A model generated the notes under the pieces. That model had not been told where the DNA came from and made no database searches. It worked only from the letters and a program-made list of their open reading frames with translations. From G963666535 sp963666535 (GTDB lineage Bacteria; Bacillota; Clostridia; Oscillospirales; Oscillospiraceae): a stretch of 64,000 nt of DNA. Below, one piece after another: positions 27,774 through 35,932 of this stretch; positions within the stretch are counted from its first letter, which is position 1, and each line of letters opens with the position of its first letter. The DNA is taken from positions 1,426,001 through 1,490,000 of the forward strand of contig OY762913.1 in assembly GCA_963666535.1 (NCBI GenBank), given 5' to 3'. The translations under genes were made by a program, and so were the position numbers.

Positions 27774-28827
27774 CGCTCTGTCCCTTCCCTCTGTTGTATC
27801 TGAGTATGAAATAGAAAAACGGGACGCCGATAAAGGAAGTCAGGATCCCGATCGGAAGCTCCACGCTGAAGGCACACCGGGCCACGTCATCCACGATGAC
27901 AAGGAACGTCGCGCCGAGTATAGCGCTGGTCGGGAGCAGGTATCTGAAATTGGGCCCCACAATGGCCCTCCCGATATGCGGGATGACAAGTCCCACCCAG
28001 CCGACCAGTCCGCAAACCGAAACAGAGGAGGCTGTAATCAAAGTCGACGCAACAATGATCATTCCCCTGGCCCACCTGGTTTTGATACCAAGACTGCGTG
28101 CCTCATCCTCGCCAAAGGACATGACATTGAGCTGCCATTCCGAAAGAAACAAAATTACAAAGCCCAAAAACATGGGTGCCAGAATGCTGATCAAGCGTTC
28201 CTTGTTAATTGTATTAAATCCGCCCATGAGCCAAAACGTGATCTGCGGCAGCTGGTCATCCGCGTCCGCAAGCAGCTTTACCATGGAGGTTCCCGCCGAG
28301 CACAGCGTGCTTGTCATAATTCCGCCCAACACAAGGCCAAGAATTGGATCGTGACTGAGCCTTCTCGTCACATTCGTCGCCAGCGCAACTGCAGCAAGGC
28401 CGGTGCAGAAGCCGGACAACTGCACTAGGTAGGTGTTCAGCCCCATCAGCATTGCCACGCAGGCCCCGAAGGCCGCGCCCGCGGAAGCGCCAAGAATATC
28501 CGGGGATACCATGGGGTTTTTGAACATCCCCTGGTAGGAGGCTCCCGCAATTGACAGCCCCCCGCCAATTACCAGCACCGCAATGACGCGGGGGAGGCGG
28601 ATATTGAATAACGTCGTCTCCATATTGGAATCTGCTATTTTGGATGGGTCTGCATAGTGGTAGTACAGCGTTTGGAGAATATCCGGGATGGGAATTTGGT
28701 ATTTTCCGATGGAGGCCGAAACCAAAAAGGCGAGAATCAGAAATACGAAAAAAAGCGGCCAGCGAGGCGCCAAACGTTCCTGAATGCTGCAATTCGCGTC
28801 CAAAATTCCCCTCTGTTTTAAACTCAT
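27766..28827 (-). CDS. FecCD-type ABC transporter permease (module 1)
   Basis: Membrane subunit of about 353 residues with around ten helices. Family motifs are RLPRVIAVLVIGGGLSIAGA, YQGMFKNPMVSPDILGASAG and VSVCGLVGWVGLVIPHIGRA. The start at 28827 has GAAGGAG eight bases upstream; a longer frame extends 5' but crosses the leader terminator. Transcription must pass a candidate Mo-type riboswitch and its terminator at 28907-29070. Confidence 0.85.
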   Translation of the reverse strand: MSLKQRGILDANCSIQERLAPRWPLFFVFLILAFLVSASIGKYQIPIPDILQTLYYHYADPSKIADSNMETTLFNIRLPRVIAVLVIGGGLSIAGASYQGMFKNPMVSPDILGASAGAAFGACVAMLMGLNTYLVQLSGFCTGLAAVALATNVTRRLSHDPILGLVLGGIMTSTLCSAGTSMVKLLADADDQLPQITFWLMGGFNTINKERLISILAPMFLGFVILFLSEWQLNVMSFGEDEARSLGIKTRWARGMIIVASTLITASSVSVCGLVGWVGLVIPHIGRAIVGPNFRYLLPTSAILGATFLVIVDDVARCAFSVELPIGILTSFIGVPFFYFILRYNRGKGQSGD

Positions 28828-28906
28828 ATTAAGGCTCCTTCTTGAAAAATAGCGAATACAAATAGCGGTTCCATTCACAACCGGAACGTCGGCTGACAAA
28901 TAGAAA

Positions 28907-28934
28907 AGGCTCTGCATTGAAAAAGCAGAGCCTT
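28907..28934 (-). terminator. expression-platform terminator, riboswitch copy A
   Basis: Perfect stem AAGGCTCTGC / GCAGAGCCTT followed on the minus strand by TTTTCT, 80 bases before the permease start and just after the aptamer-like RNA. Confidence 0.85.
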
Positions 28935-28966
28935 ACGCCAGCGCTGAACCCAGCGCTGATCGGAAT

Positions 28967-29070
28967 CTCTTTTTCAATACGGAAGGCAAACCCGTTTCCA
29001 GATTTACCCTGTGACGGAATCCCGTCAGGCCAGACCGCCATAGTAAAACCGTAGGCGGAAAGGCTCAGAG
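28967..29070 (-). ncRNA. Moco-type riboswitch candidate, copy A
   Basis: A 104-nt structured RNA in the leader of transporter module 1. The closing helix is CTCT/AGAG. Inside are a segment CCTACG...TATGG resembling the 11-nt tetraloop receptor, a GGCCTGACGGG hairpin ending TCACAGGG, the tetraloop hairpin TGGAAACGGG and the conserved end GCCTTCCGTATTGAAAAAGAG. Copies B, E and F share this order, with the closing helix changing sequence but staying paired. Position before a transporter and beside MoeA fits the molybdenum/tungsten-cofactor class. The class assignment is from memory of the motif; the RNA family itself is well supported here. Confidence 0.65.
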
Positions 29071-29279
29071 AAATATTTACTTGTATGACAGTTTCCCTCA
29101 GAAACGAAGGATGAAAGATCGTAGCTATCCCGTCGCAGCTGCGTCCTTACCTCCCACAGCATCATAAGTACGTTCAAACGGAACGGTCAGCATCCCACAA
29201 CCGTGCAAAGAGGCCCGGTTCTTTCTCAAGATTCCAGTCATTTCCCATAGCAATGTCCGCTTTTGCGCAGCAAGCGCGT
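29071..29279 (-). other. spacer between moeA-like gene 1 and riboswitch A
   Basis: About 210 bases after the MoeA-like stop. It presumably contains the promoter of transporter module 1. No other element recognised. Confidence 0.35.
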
Positions 29280-30491
29280 TCAGCGAATATACTCACGTCC
29301 TCTCAGCAGTTCTACCTCGATCCTTTCACCTGCCTTCCGGACGCTTTCCCCCACCGGGGAGACATACATTGCGTTCGAGGTAAGACAGGATGGCATGGTG
29401 CCGGTGCGGAACGAGCGCGGCTCGGCCACATAACCGTCATTCCCTTTTTTAACTTCCATACGGCAAAGTATTGCCATGGTTGGGGTGGAAGCGATGTCCT
29501 CGGCGAGCGTGCAAACGACGCGTTCTTTCTGCGGCACAGGTACCTGCAATGCCCGGCAAACGATTGCGCTCAGACACCAGTCTGCACCGAAAAACGCGGC
29601 AATCGTGGGACCGGGAAGGTTGATGACCGGCTTATCCTTTACCACGCCGATCGCCATCGGCCTGCCGGGAGCCGCAGCTACATAATGATGTAGAAGCTGC
29701 CCCCTGCGCTCAATAAGTGCAACGTTATAATCCTCGCTACCCTTTGCAATTCCTCCGTTGAGCACGACGATATCCGCCGTTCGGAGCGCATCATCAAATG
29801 TTTTTTCAAGCAGATCATTGTCATCGATAATAATTGGGAATATGACAGGTTCCGCCCCCAATACCCGCAGTGTTTCTCGCATCAGGAGACTGTTGGTGTC
29901 AATATTTTGGCCACGTTCCGGCCTCATCTGCGGCGGTATCAGTTCGGTGCCGGTAGGGATAAAGGCGATTCTGGGCTTCCGCCGCACAGGAACCATGCGG
30001 CATCCACCCATTGCAAGCGCCGCAAGGTCAGACGGACGTATTGGAATATTGGCATCCATAATACGGTCGCCCGACGCGATGCTTGAACCTCTTGCCATTG
30101 TATTCGTCCCGGGATTAACACGAACATCCTCGCTCATAAACTCGATCTTTCCATCGGGTGTCAGATCTAGTTCCTCGATCATAATAATCGCATCGTATCG
30201 GTCGTCAAAATCGTCCCCGGTATCTGCTCTTGCAAATTCCACGCCTTCACGCCAGCTTTTATAATCGGGCATACCGTTTTTGAAAAGTTCCGATTTTACG
30301 GCGATTCCGTCGCAGCCGGATGTTCTGTACACAGGAAGCGTATTCACCGAAAACAGCTCACACGCGGTAATCCGCCCAATTGATTCGTCAAGCGGAACGA
30401 ATTCCGGTTCAACGCCGGGTGTCCACCTTGAAAACAGGTCGGCAAGAACACCCTCTCTTGAGGTAAAACCATCCATCTTTTTTCCTCTCAT
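29280..30491 (-). CDS. MoeA-like molybdopterin molybdenumtransferase, paralogue 1
   Basis: A 403-residue MoeA/gephyrin-E-like protein, which in the family inserts Mo (or W) into adenylylated molybdopterin. Seen: LPVYRTSGCDGIAV (the Asp equals the catalytic one of NSAMDGYA), AFIPTGTELIPP, RGQNIDTNS, VVLNGGIAKGSEDYN and NLPGPTIAAFFG. The usual PTGDEL reads PTGTEL, so one metal-site Asp of E. coli MoeA is replaced by Thr; paralogue 2 has Ser there. Possibly specialised for another metal or cofactor. Transcribed behind riboswitch copy B; transporter module 1 follows. Confidence 0.8.
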   Translation of the reverse strand: MRGKKMDGFTSREGVLADLFSRWTPGVEPEFVPLDESIGRITACELFSVNTLPVYRTSGCDGIAVKSELFKNGMPDYKSWREGVEFARADTGDDFDDRYDAIIMIEELDLTPDGKIEFMSEDVRVNPGTNTMARGSSIASGDRIMDANIPIRPSDLAALAMGGCRMVPVRRKPRIAFIPTGTELIPPQMRPERGQNIDTNSLLMRETLRVLGAEPVIFPIIIDDNDLLEKTFDDALRTADIVVLNGGIAKGSEDYNVALIERRGQLLHHYVAAAPGRPMAIGVVKDKPVINLPGPTIAAFFGADWCLSAIVCRALQVPVPQKERVVCTLAEDIASTPTMAILCRMEVKKGNDGYVAEPRSFRTGTMPSCLTSNAMYVSPVGESVRKAGERIEVELLRGREYIR

Positions 30492-30672
30492 TGTCCCTTC
30501 CCCTCTCTGAATAAAATATACAGGATTCGACAGTCAAGACCACCCCTGAAGGGGGTGGCTTGAACAATTATCATTTTACCGTTGGTATGGCCCTATTGAA
30601 TTTCTTAGCCTTACCCGCTTAGCCGGTGTCTGTTTGATCTGCTTCCGCGAGACTCCCTAAGGCAAACAAAAA
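30492..30672 (-). other. leader between terminator B and moeA-like gene 1, with a hairpin
   Basis: Contains a GC-rich inverted repeat at about 30536-30563 (AAGCCACCCCCTT and AGGGGTGGTCTT on the minus strand). It resembles the sub-terminal hairpins of IS200/IS605 elements. No transposase gene is present, so it may be a relic or simply an RNA hairpin. Confidence 0.35.
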
Positions 30673-30703
30673 CCGGTCTGTTTTGATAAACAAAACAGAC
30701 CGG
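30673..30703 (-). terminator. expression-platform terminator, riboswitch copy B
   Basis: Perfect 13-bp stem CCGGTCTGTTTTG / CAAAACAGACCGG followed on the minus strand by TTTTTG. Confidence 0.85.
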
Positions 30704-30750
30704 AACATAGCATTGTATGCAATCATCCCAATAAACAGTGTTTTGTTTTC

Positions 30751-30852
30751 TTCTCAAATACGGAGAGCCACACCGTTTCCGGCATGACACGGGAGTAGAA
30801 TACTCCGGCTAACTGCTCATAGGATGATTCCCTTAGACCAAATAGCTGAGAA
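30751..30852 (-). ncRNA. Moco-type riboswitch candidate, copy B (variant)
   Basis: A 102-nt RNA with closing helix TTCTC/GAGAA. It keeps the receptor-like TCTAAG...TATGA, a CCGGAGTATTCTACTCCCG hairpin, the GGAAAC tetraloop and the end GGCTCTCCGTATTTGAGAA. It differs from A, E and F in the receptor arm and lacks the TCACAGGG segment. It is the leader of the MoeA-like gene at 29280-30491, with a terminator 48 bases downstream. Confidence 0.6.
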
Positions 30853-31028
30853 AACATTCAATTTTTACAAAGTATACCACCATCTGGATAGCCTGTCAAT
30901 CCACTTTCAGGCAGGACTAAGGCAACACCGCACAAAGCTGGTACAGCATGACAGCAAGTGGTAATTGCGGGTAATATAAGAGTGGGCTACCTGTTGACGA
31001 CAGTTATCGTTTTCTCAATTGGAGGTGC
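30853..31028 (-). other. intergenic, promoter region for moeA-like gene 1
   Basis: About 175 bases between the two MoeA-like genes. No further gene or terminator recognised. Confidence 0.3.
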
Positions 31029-32234
31029 TTACTGTTCCAAGCACTCCAGCTCGCGCAGCAGTTCGACCGCTACTTCGTCCCCGACGGCGCAGCCTGTAGA
31101 TCCAATCGGGAGGGTGAGCAGCCCATCACAACGCAGGGCTGCGGGAACGCCACTGCCATGGGGGAAGGGAACCACCGAAAAGCCCTCGGCCGTTTTGGCC
31201 AGATTGACACGCAGCAGCATTTCAAAATCTGGATTTTTGTTTAGGGGAACAGCCAAATTGGCGGTGACGCTGGGCCGTTTGGGCGTAGGCAGCCCCAGAT
31301 AATGGTGAACCAGACCGGATACGCACCAGTCAGCCGCCAGGAAAGCGGCCAGAACGGGGCCGGGGACGTTGATGACCGGCTTTCCCGCCACGATGGAGAT
31401 GGCCACAGGGCGACCGGGGACGGCCCGGACACCGTGGCGGAAGAAGGAGGCCTTCTCCTGCAAAAGCGTGGCATTAAAATCTTCTCCGCCACGTGAGGAA
31501 CCGCCGTTGATCAGAACAAGATCAGCCGTTTTCAGCGCCTCGTCCAGCGCGGCTTCCAGCCGAATTTTGTCATCTTTTACGATGGGGAAACAGATTGGAT
31601 CTGCGCCCCATTGGGCCAGAAAGCTTGACAGCATAAGGCCATTGGCCTCGATGTTCTGCCCCCGCTCGGGCTGGATACCAGCAGGGACCAATTCACTGCC
31701 GGTGGGGATGTAAACCACCCGGGGGCGGCGAACAACCGGTACCTGATGGATGCCACCCATGGCGAGGGCGGCTAGTAAAGGTGGGGTCAGCCGGGTATGC
31801 GCAGGAACCAGCAGATCGCCCGCTTTTACCAGACTGCCGGCGGGATTGACCGCATCCCCCTTGGTGAAGGAAAATCCATCCACGAAATGAAGATGACCCG
31901 CCTCGTCGTAGTAAACATCCTCCACGGCAATGATCGTGTCATATTCATCCGGAAAATCGTCCCCGGTATCGGCCGGAACATAATCTGTTCCCTTGACCCA
32001 ACCAGCGGGATCGGGCAGTCCGTTTTCAAAGGCAGCAGACCGCACGGCAAAGCCGTCAAAACAGGACGACCGGTAAACGGGCAGGGTGTTGCCGGAATAG
32101 ATATCCTGTGCAGTCACACGGCTGCCCGCTTGGGCCAAGGGGACAAACTCGGTCTCCGCAGTAAATTTCCAGTTTTCCCTTAAAAGCTGCAGAGCGTCCT
32201 TGCGGGTCACGCTCTCTTCCAAAACAAATTTCAT
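31029..32234 (-). CDS. MoeA-like molybdopterin molybdenumtransferase, paralogue 2
   Basis: A 401-residue MoeA-like protein clearly paralogous to the one at 29280-30491 over the whole length. Motifs: LPVYRSSCFDGFAV, VYIPTGSELVPAG, RGQNIEANG, LVLINGGSSRGGEDFN and NVPGPVLAAFLAADW. The PTGDEL Asp is Ser here, and the usual D of GQxxDxN is Glu. GAGGAG precedes the ATG. It follows the nitrogenase-like pair after about 13 bases, so all three are one operon. Probably adds a metal to a pterin or related cofactor. Confidence 0.8.
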   Translation of the reverse strand: MKFVLEESVTRKDALQLLRENWKFTAETEFVPLAQAGSRVTAQDIYSGNTLPVYRSSCFDGFAVRSAAFENGLPDPAGWVKGTDYVPADTGDDFPDEYDTIIAVEDVYYDEAGHLHFVDGFSFTKGDAVNPAGSLVKAGDLLVPAHTRLTPPLLAALAMGGIHQVPVVRRPRVVYIPTGSELVPAGIQPERGQNIEANGLMLSSFLAQWGADPICFPIVKDDKIRLEAALDEALKTADLVLINGGSSRGGEDFNATLLQEKASFFRHGVRAVPGRPVAISIVAGKPVINVPGPVLAAFLAADWCVSGLVHHYLGLPTPKRPSVTANLAVPLNKNPDFEMLLRVNLAKTAEGFSVVPFPHGSGVPAALRCDGLLTLPIGSTGCAVGDEVAVELLRELECLEQ

Positions 32235-32247
32235 AATGATATGCTCC

Positions 32248-33423
32248 TCAATCTTGTTCCACCCAATGGCGGATGGTTTCTTCTATTTCCTCGCCGGAAA
32301 ATACCGGTACTTGATTCCAGTAAAGGTGACTGGAGATTGCGGGATGGGGCACACTGTGGACAGTCATCCCTTGGGCGCAGGGCATTGCGCCAATAAGGGG
32401 GTCGGCAATCAGGGTTTTATAAGCGCCGCTTTTAAGCAGCTTGATTAGTCGCGCCTCGTCCTCCAAAAACAGATCTCCTTCCCGGCAGAGGGACGGCTCT
32501 ATCCCAAAAAAGCTGGCTACCGTGACAGGACGGGTGCAGCCAGTCATCCAAAGCGCGCTGCGAAGAGCGTTGGAAATAACTTGCTCCCCCACGATTAGGA
32601 TGGGAGCCCCGGACAAATTCGCCGGCGCCTCGCCGCAGAGAACACGGTTTTCGCCGTCAATGACAGATGCCCTGAGAGCAGAGAGTACGGTTTCTGAAAA
32701 GCCCGCTCCCACGGGATTTCCCACCACATAAGGGATTCCAAAGCGGCGTAGTAATTCTCTGGCGGCAGCGAAACCAGACTGTGCCACCACCAAATTGACG
32801 GCGGCGGAGCCTGCCTGCCCAATCTGTTCCAGCGTAAAGCCCATGGAAAACCTGCACACCACGGGTATGCCGTTTTCGGCAAGCAGCCGTTCCAGCGCTT
32901 CGGCGTTGCCGCAGGCACCGAAATCCGCAGGGGTAAGCCCTAAGATATTTACGCCTTGTTTTTTCTGTGGCAGATCGTCACAGGTGAAGCGGCGCAGCAG
33001 CGCCAGAAGGGCGGCGGATGCCCCCTTGTGATAGTGGGAAAAGCCGGTGGTGTCAAACCCCAGCGCGGGCAGCCCGGTGCGGTCCTCTACTTCATGGGCG
33101 ATACCCTTCATATCTGTGCCGATGATCGCGGGCACCGGACTGCCCAACACGGCAATGAAGTCCGGACGCAACGTTTCCGCGGCTTCCACGGCACGGGCAA
33201 TCAGCTTTTCGTCATTGCCCAGAATCGCATCAATGGAGCGCAGCTGCGCGCAGAACGCGGTCTTTTTGGTTCGAGTCCAGCGGGGCTCGTCGTAGTCAAT
33301 GTAGTTGCGGGTGCAGCAGGAGGCATCGTTAAGAATCATCAGACAGTTCAGGTCAAACAAGACCTGACACGCTCCGGCATAATCCCCGGAAAACGGGGGC
33401 AGGTAGATGGATAATTGTCCCAT
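32248..33423 (-). CDS. nitrogenase component 1-like protein (NifD/NifK superfamily), subunit 1
   Basis: A 391-residue member of the nitrogenase component-1/oxidoreductase superfamily. Near the N-terminus is the motif NDASCCTRNYIDYDEPRW with cysteines at the position of the P-cluster/[4Fe-4S] ligands. Then come AVLGSPVPAIIGTDMKGIAHEVE (the superfamily's second Rossmann motif), LPALGFDTTGFSHYHKGAS and GVNILGLTPADFGACG. Shorter than NifD and without the FeMoco Cys/His context, so not a true nitrogenase. ATG 33423 is chosen for its GGAG; it lies just past the stop of subunit 2. It probably pairs with subunit 2 in an ATP-driven reductase or a cofactor scaffold. Confidence 0.7.
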   Translation of the reverse strand: MGQLSIYLPPFSGDYAGACQVLFDLNCLMILNDASCCTRNYIDYDEPRWTRTKKTAFCAQLRSIDAILGNDEKLIARAVEAAETLRPDFIAVLGSPVPAIIGTDMKGIAHEVEDRTGLPALGFDTTGFSHYHKGASAALLALLRRFTCDDLPQKKQGVNILGLTPADFGACGNAEALERLLAENGIPVVCRFSMGFTLEQIGQAGSAAVNLVVAQSGFAAARELLRRFGIPYVVGNPVGAGFSETVLSALRASVIDGENRVLCGEAPANLSGAPILIVGEQVISNALRSALWMTGCTRPVTVASFFGIEPSLCREGDLFLEDEARLIKLLKSGAYKTLIADPLIGAMPCAQGMTVHSVPHPAISSHLYWNQVPVFSGEEIEETIRHWVEQD

Positions 33424-33425
33424 AG

Positions 33426-34625
33426 TTAGCTCCAATCCGCAAGAACGTCCAGCGCTTCCCGCATCTGCCGCATCAGCTTGCAGATGCCATGAAAGCCCAT
33501 AAAGCTTTCATCGTGCTGCATGTCCACAAAGTGTTCGGCCTTTAGCGTATAGGCGCTGTCAAACCCAATGGCGATGCTGTTTCGAGGCAGCTCATAGCCC
33601 AGAACAGTTTCATAGCTTTCAGTGTGAATAATCTGAATTTCGGGATGTGTCTGCGCCAGCCAATCCCGCTGAACACTGTCCTCTTCCTTCCAGTGGACAG
33701 CAAAGACAGCGCGAACATGGAACCCGTAGCGGCAGAGTGCCGCCGCCATGGCAAAGGGCAACATAGTGGCGGAGGAATCTACCAAGATCGGGATCTCGCG
33801 TATGTAAGCAAGCGTCTGGGCGATCTCTGCCTCAGCGTTGTGCCGGTATAGGGTTAAACTCGGGCATATCTCCCCCAGCGCGTTTGCCAGATCACGGTAG
33901 TTCTGTTCCACCACATCCAGATCGTAGGAGGTTGGCTGAAAAATCCAGGGAATGCCAAGCCTCTCTTCCATATGCTGTGCGGCATACTGCCCCATTTGCA
34001 TCAGCACGAGATTGAGACGGCTGCCTGCCATGTGGGCAAACTGGTTATAGGTGGTACAGGAGATAATCTCCCGCACCTGGCGGGTGCCCCAGCCAGACAG
34101 CACCGTGAAAAATTCACTGTCCGGGTCTAGCGAGACATAGTTGCCAATCAGATTAATACCGCCGTCTTTCTTACCTGTATCCTCCAAAAAAGAATACAGG
34201 CGGTCGTGTAACTTCATACCGGGGGGAATCTTGTCATTGGAGGCAACCGGGTCAATGTGACAGACCGTGAACCGCTGGCGTGGAAACCGCTGGCCCAGCT
34301 CTTCGACGAGGGCGTTTTCATCCGTCCCTAAAAAATCATCAATGCAGTTAACATAGATCAAAAAGACGTGGGGTAGGGGCTCGAGCACGGTGAGAAGGGT
34401 ATCTACCGCGTCCCCGATGATCTGCTCATAGCAGCCGGAAATGACATCCGTCTCCGTGATGTACAGGAATGACATCTGCTTTTTCTCTCCGTTTTTGATG
34501 GCCCGGATGCCATTGCGCCGGGCGCAGGCGGCGGGACAGACGTGGAGAGAATGGCTTTCCGGAACGTTTAACGTGATCTTCGGCCGCCCGTGGCGGGGAA
34601 TAAAATAGGACAGTCCCTCGCTCAT
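33426..34625 (-). CDS. nitrogenase component 1-like protein (NifD/NifK superfamily), subunit 2
   Basis: A 399-residue partner of the preceding protein. N-terminal HSLHVCPAACARRNGIRAI carries the cysteines of the superfamily; TETDVISGCYEQIIGDAV adds the next conserved Cys. Then VFLIYVNCIDDFLGTDENAL and NLIGNYVSLDPDSEF follow. The ATG has GGAGG nine bases upstream. First gene of the D/K/MoeA operon, downstream of transporter module 2 and a terminator at 34669. No NifH-like reductase gene is in the window. Confidence 0.7.
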   Translation of the reverse strand: MSEGLSYFIPRHGRPKITLNVPESHSLHVCPAACARRNGIRAIKNGEKKQMSFLYITETDVISGCYEQIIGDAVDTLLTVLEPLPHVFLIYVNCIDDFLGTDENALVEELGQRFPRQRFTVCHIDPVASNDKIPPGMKLHDRLYSFLEDTGKKDGGINLIGNYVSLDPDSEFFTVLSGWGTRQVREIISCTTYNQFAHMAGSRLNLVLMQMGQYAAQHMEERLGIPWIFQPTSYDLDVVEQNYRDLANALGEICPSLTLYRHNAEAEIAQTLAYIREIPILVDSSATMLPFAMAAALCRYGFHVRAVFAVHWKEEDSVQRDWLAQTHPEIQIIHTESYETVLGYELPRNSIAIGFDSAYTLKAEHFVDMQHDESFMGFHGICKLMRQMREALDVLADWS

Positions 34626-34668
34626 AGTGGTACACCTCCAAAACGTTTTTGCATGATACCCTTTAAAA

Positions 34669-34709
34669 AGCGGACAGCGTCACCGTTTGGGTAAAAGCCG
34701 CTGCCCGCT
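34669..34709 (-). terminator. terminator between transporter module 2 and the nitrogenase-like operon
   Basis: Minus-strand stem AGCGGGCAGCG / CGCTGTCCGCT (one mismatch) followed by TTTTTAAA. It lies only about 45 bases before the nitrogenase-like start, so it could be regulated. Confidence 0.65.
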
Positions 34710-34836
34710 TGATTTTTGCCTTGCGGAGAACGATGGTTGCCCCCTTGTCCGGCGTTTCAACTGCGGCACTACTGCCGCATCCGACACAACCGACGCGGAA
34801 GGAAATCTGTCCCGCGCCGCACGCAACTGATCCTAA
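34710..34836 (-). other. GC-rich, possibly structured spacer
   Basis: Contains TGCGGCAGTAGTGCCGCA and other short pairings between the binding-protein stop and the terminator. It does not match the Mo-type RNA copies clearly. Could be a degenerate aptamer or processing site. Confidence 0.3.
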
Positions 34837-35916
34837 TCAGCCAATGATAGCCGCAATCTGCTCGTCGCTCATATCATAAAGGAAGAAGTGACTGTAAAAA
34901 TAACTGATTTCGTCAGACAATTCCTCGGTGCTCAGCAGCTGGGGATACAGTTTATTCACCGCCCACAGGATGGTGAGAGGCTGTTCCACCGTGCGGTTGC
35001 CCCAGACGTGAGCCACGGTGGGGACGTAATAAATGGCATCGTTCTGGATCGCTGTAATACCGGCCAGCTGGGTGTCGGCCTTCAGATCCTCGGCCTGTTT
35101 GGAGGTAACGAACATGACGTCGGGATCCCAGGCCAGCAGATCCTCGGTGGTGTAGGTCAGGGACTCTTCGGTGTGGGCCTCGGCCGTCACACTGATGCCG
35201 CCAGCCTCACCAATCCACCACTCGGCAATCATGTGGGGTTGAGACAGGCTGGTCACATCGCCGTACAAAACGGTCTTTTTCTCGCTGTCCTCCAGACCGG
35301 CCACTAGGGTTTCGGCCTTGGCAACGGTTGCGTCAAAGTAGCTGATGTAATCTGCGGCGATGTCCTCGGCACCCAGCACCTCACCCATCAGGGTGACGGC
35401 CGTCTTCACATCACTCACCTCAGACCAGGACAGGTAAATTACGGTTAGCCCGTTTTCCGCGAGATACTCGGCGGTGGCCTGGGTCATGGTGATGCACAAA
35501 TCGGGATGAACCGCAAGAACTTCCTCAATCTGGATCTCGCGGTCGGCATTTTCAAACACAGGTGCGCCGGAGATCTGGGGGGCGAACTGATACTGCATGG
35601 CCCATTTGTCGCTTTTGGTAAAGGTGGGGGACATATCGTTGCAGATTTTGTTGCCGGCACCCATCAGTTCCACAAAAGCATTGAGCACACCGATGGCACC
35701 GAAGGTGGCGATGGTGTTAATCTCTGCGGGAATGGTAACTTGGCGACCGGCCATGTCAGTGACGACCTTTTCTGGGGCAGGTGCAGTCACAGCGGACTCG
35801 GTCGCTGCGGGGGGAGTATCACTGGATGGCTCATTGGCGGCGGGAGCTCCGCAGCCGGCCAGACAACCCAGCAGCAAGGTGGCTGCCAGTAGGACAGCAA
35901 GCAGTTTTTTCTTCAT
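34837..35916 (-). CDS. FecB/TroA-like ABC-transporter substrate-binding lipoprotein (module 2)
   Basis: Binding lipoprotein of about 359 residues. The signal has lipobox LAGC at about residue 18, then a Pro/Ala/Ser linker. The fold resembles module 1 (VTDMAGRQVTIPAEINTIAT; WDPDVMFVTSKQ; YYVPTVAHVWGNRTVEQPLTILWA), but the C-terminal substrate loop is different, so the two transporters probably prefer different chelates or oxyanions. An alternative ATG nine codons upstream overlaps the ATPase end. Third gene of module 2. Confidence 0.8.
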   Translation of the reverse strand: MKKKLLAVLLAATLLLGCLAGCGAPAANEPSSDTPPAATESAVTAPAPEKVVTDMAGRQVTIPAEINTIATFGAIGVLNAFVELMGAGNKICNDMSPTFTKSDKWAMQYQFAPQISGAPVFENADREIQIEEVLAVHPDLCITMTQATAEYLAENGLTVIYLSWSEVSDVKTAVTLMGEVLGAEDIAADYISYFDATVAKAETLVAGLEDSEKKTVLYGDVTSLSQPHMIAEWWIGEAGGISVTAEAHTEESLTYTTEDLLAWDPDVMFVTSKQAEDLKADTQLAGITAIQNDAIYYVPTVAHVWGNRTVEQPLTILWAVNKLYPQLLSTEELSDEISYFYSHFFLYDMSDEQIAAIIG

Positions 35917-35932
35917 GTTGTTCTCGTTCTCC

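Noticed and set aside
28907..29070. Cobalamin riboswitch
   Set aside because: The FecBCD context invites it, but the B12 box and the GCCACTG core are absent; the tetraloop/receptor layout fits Moco better.
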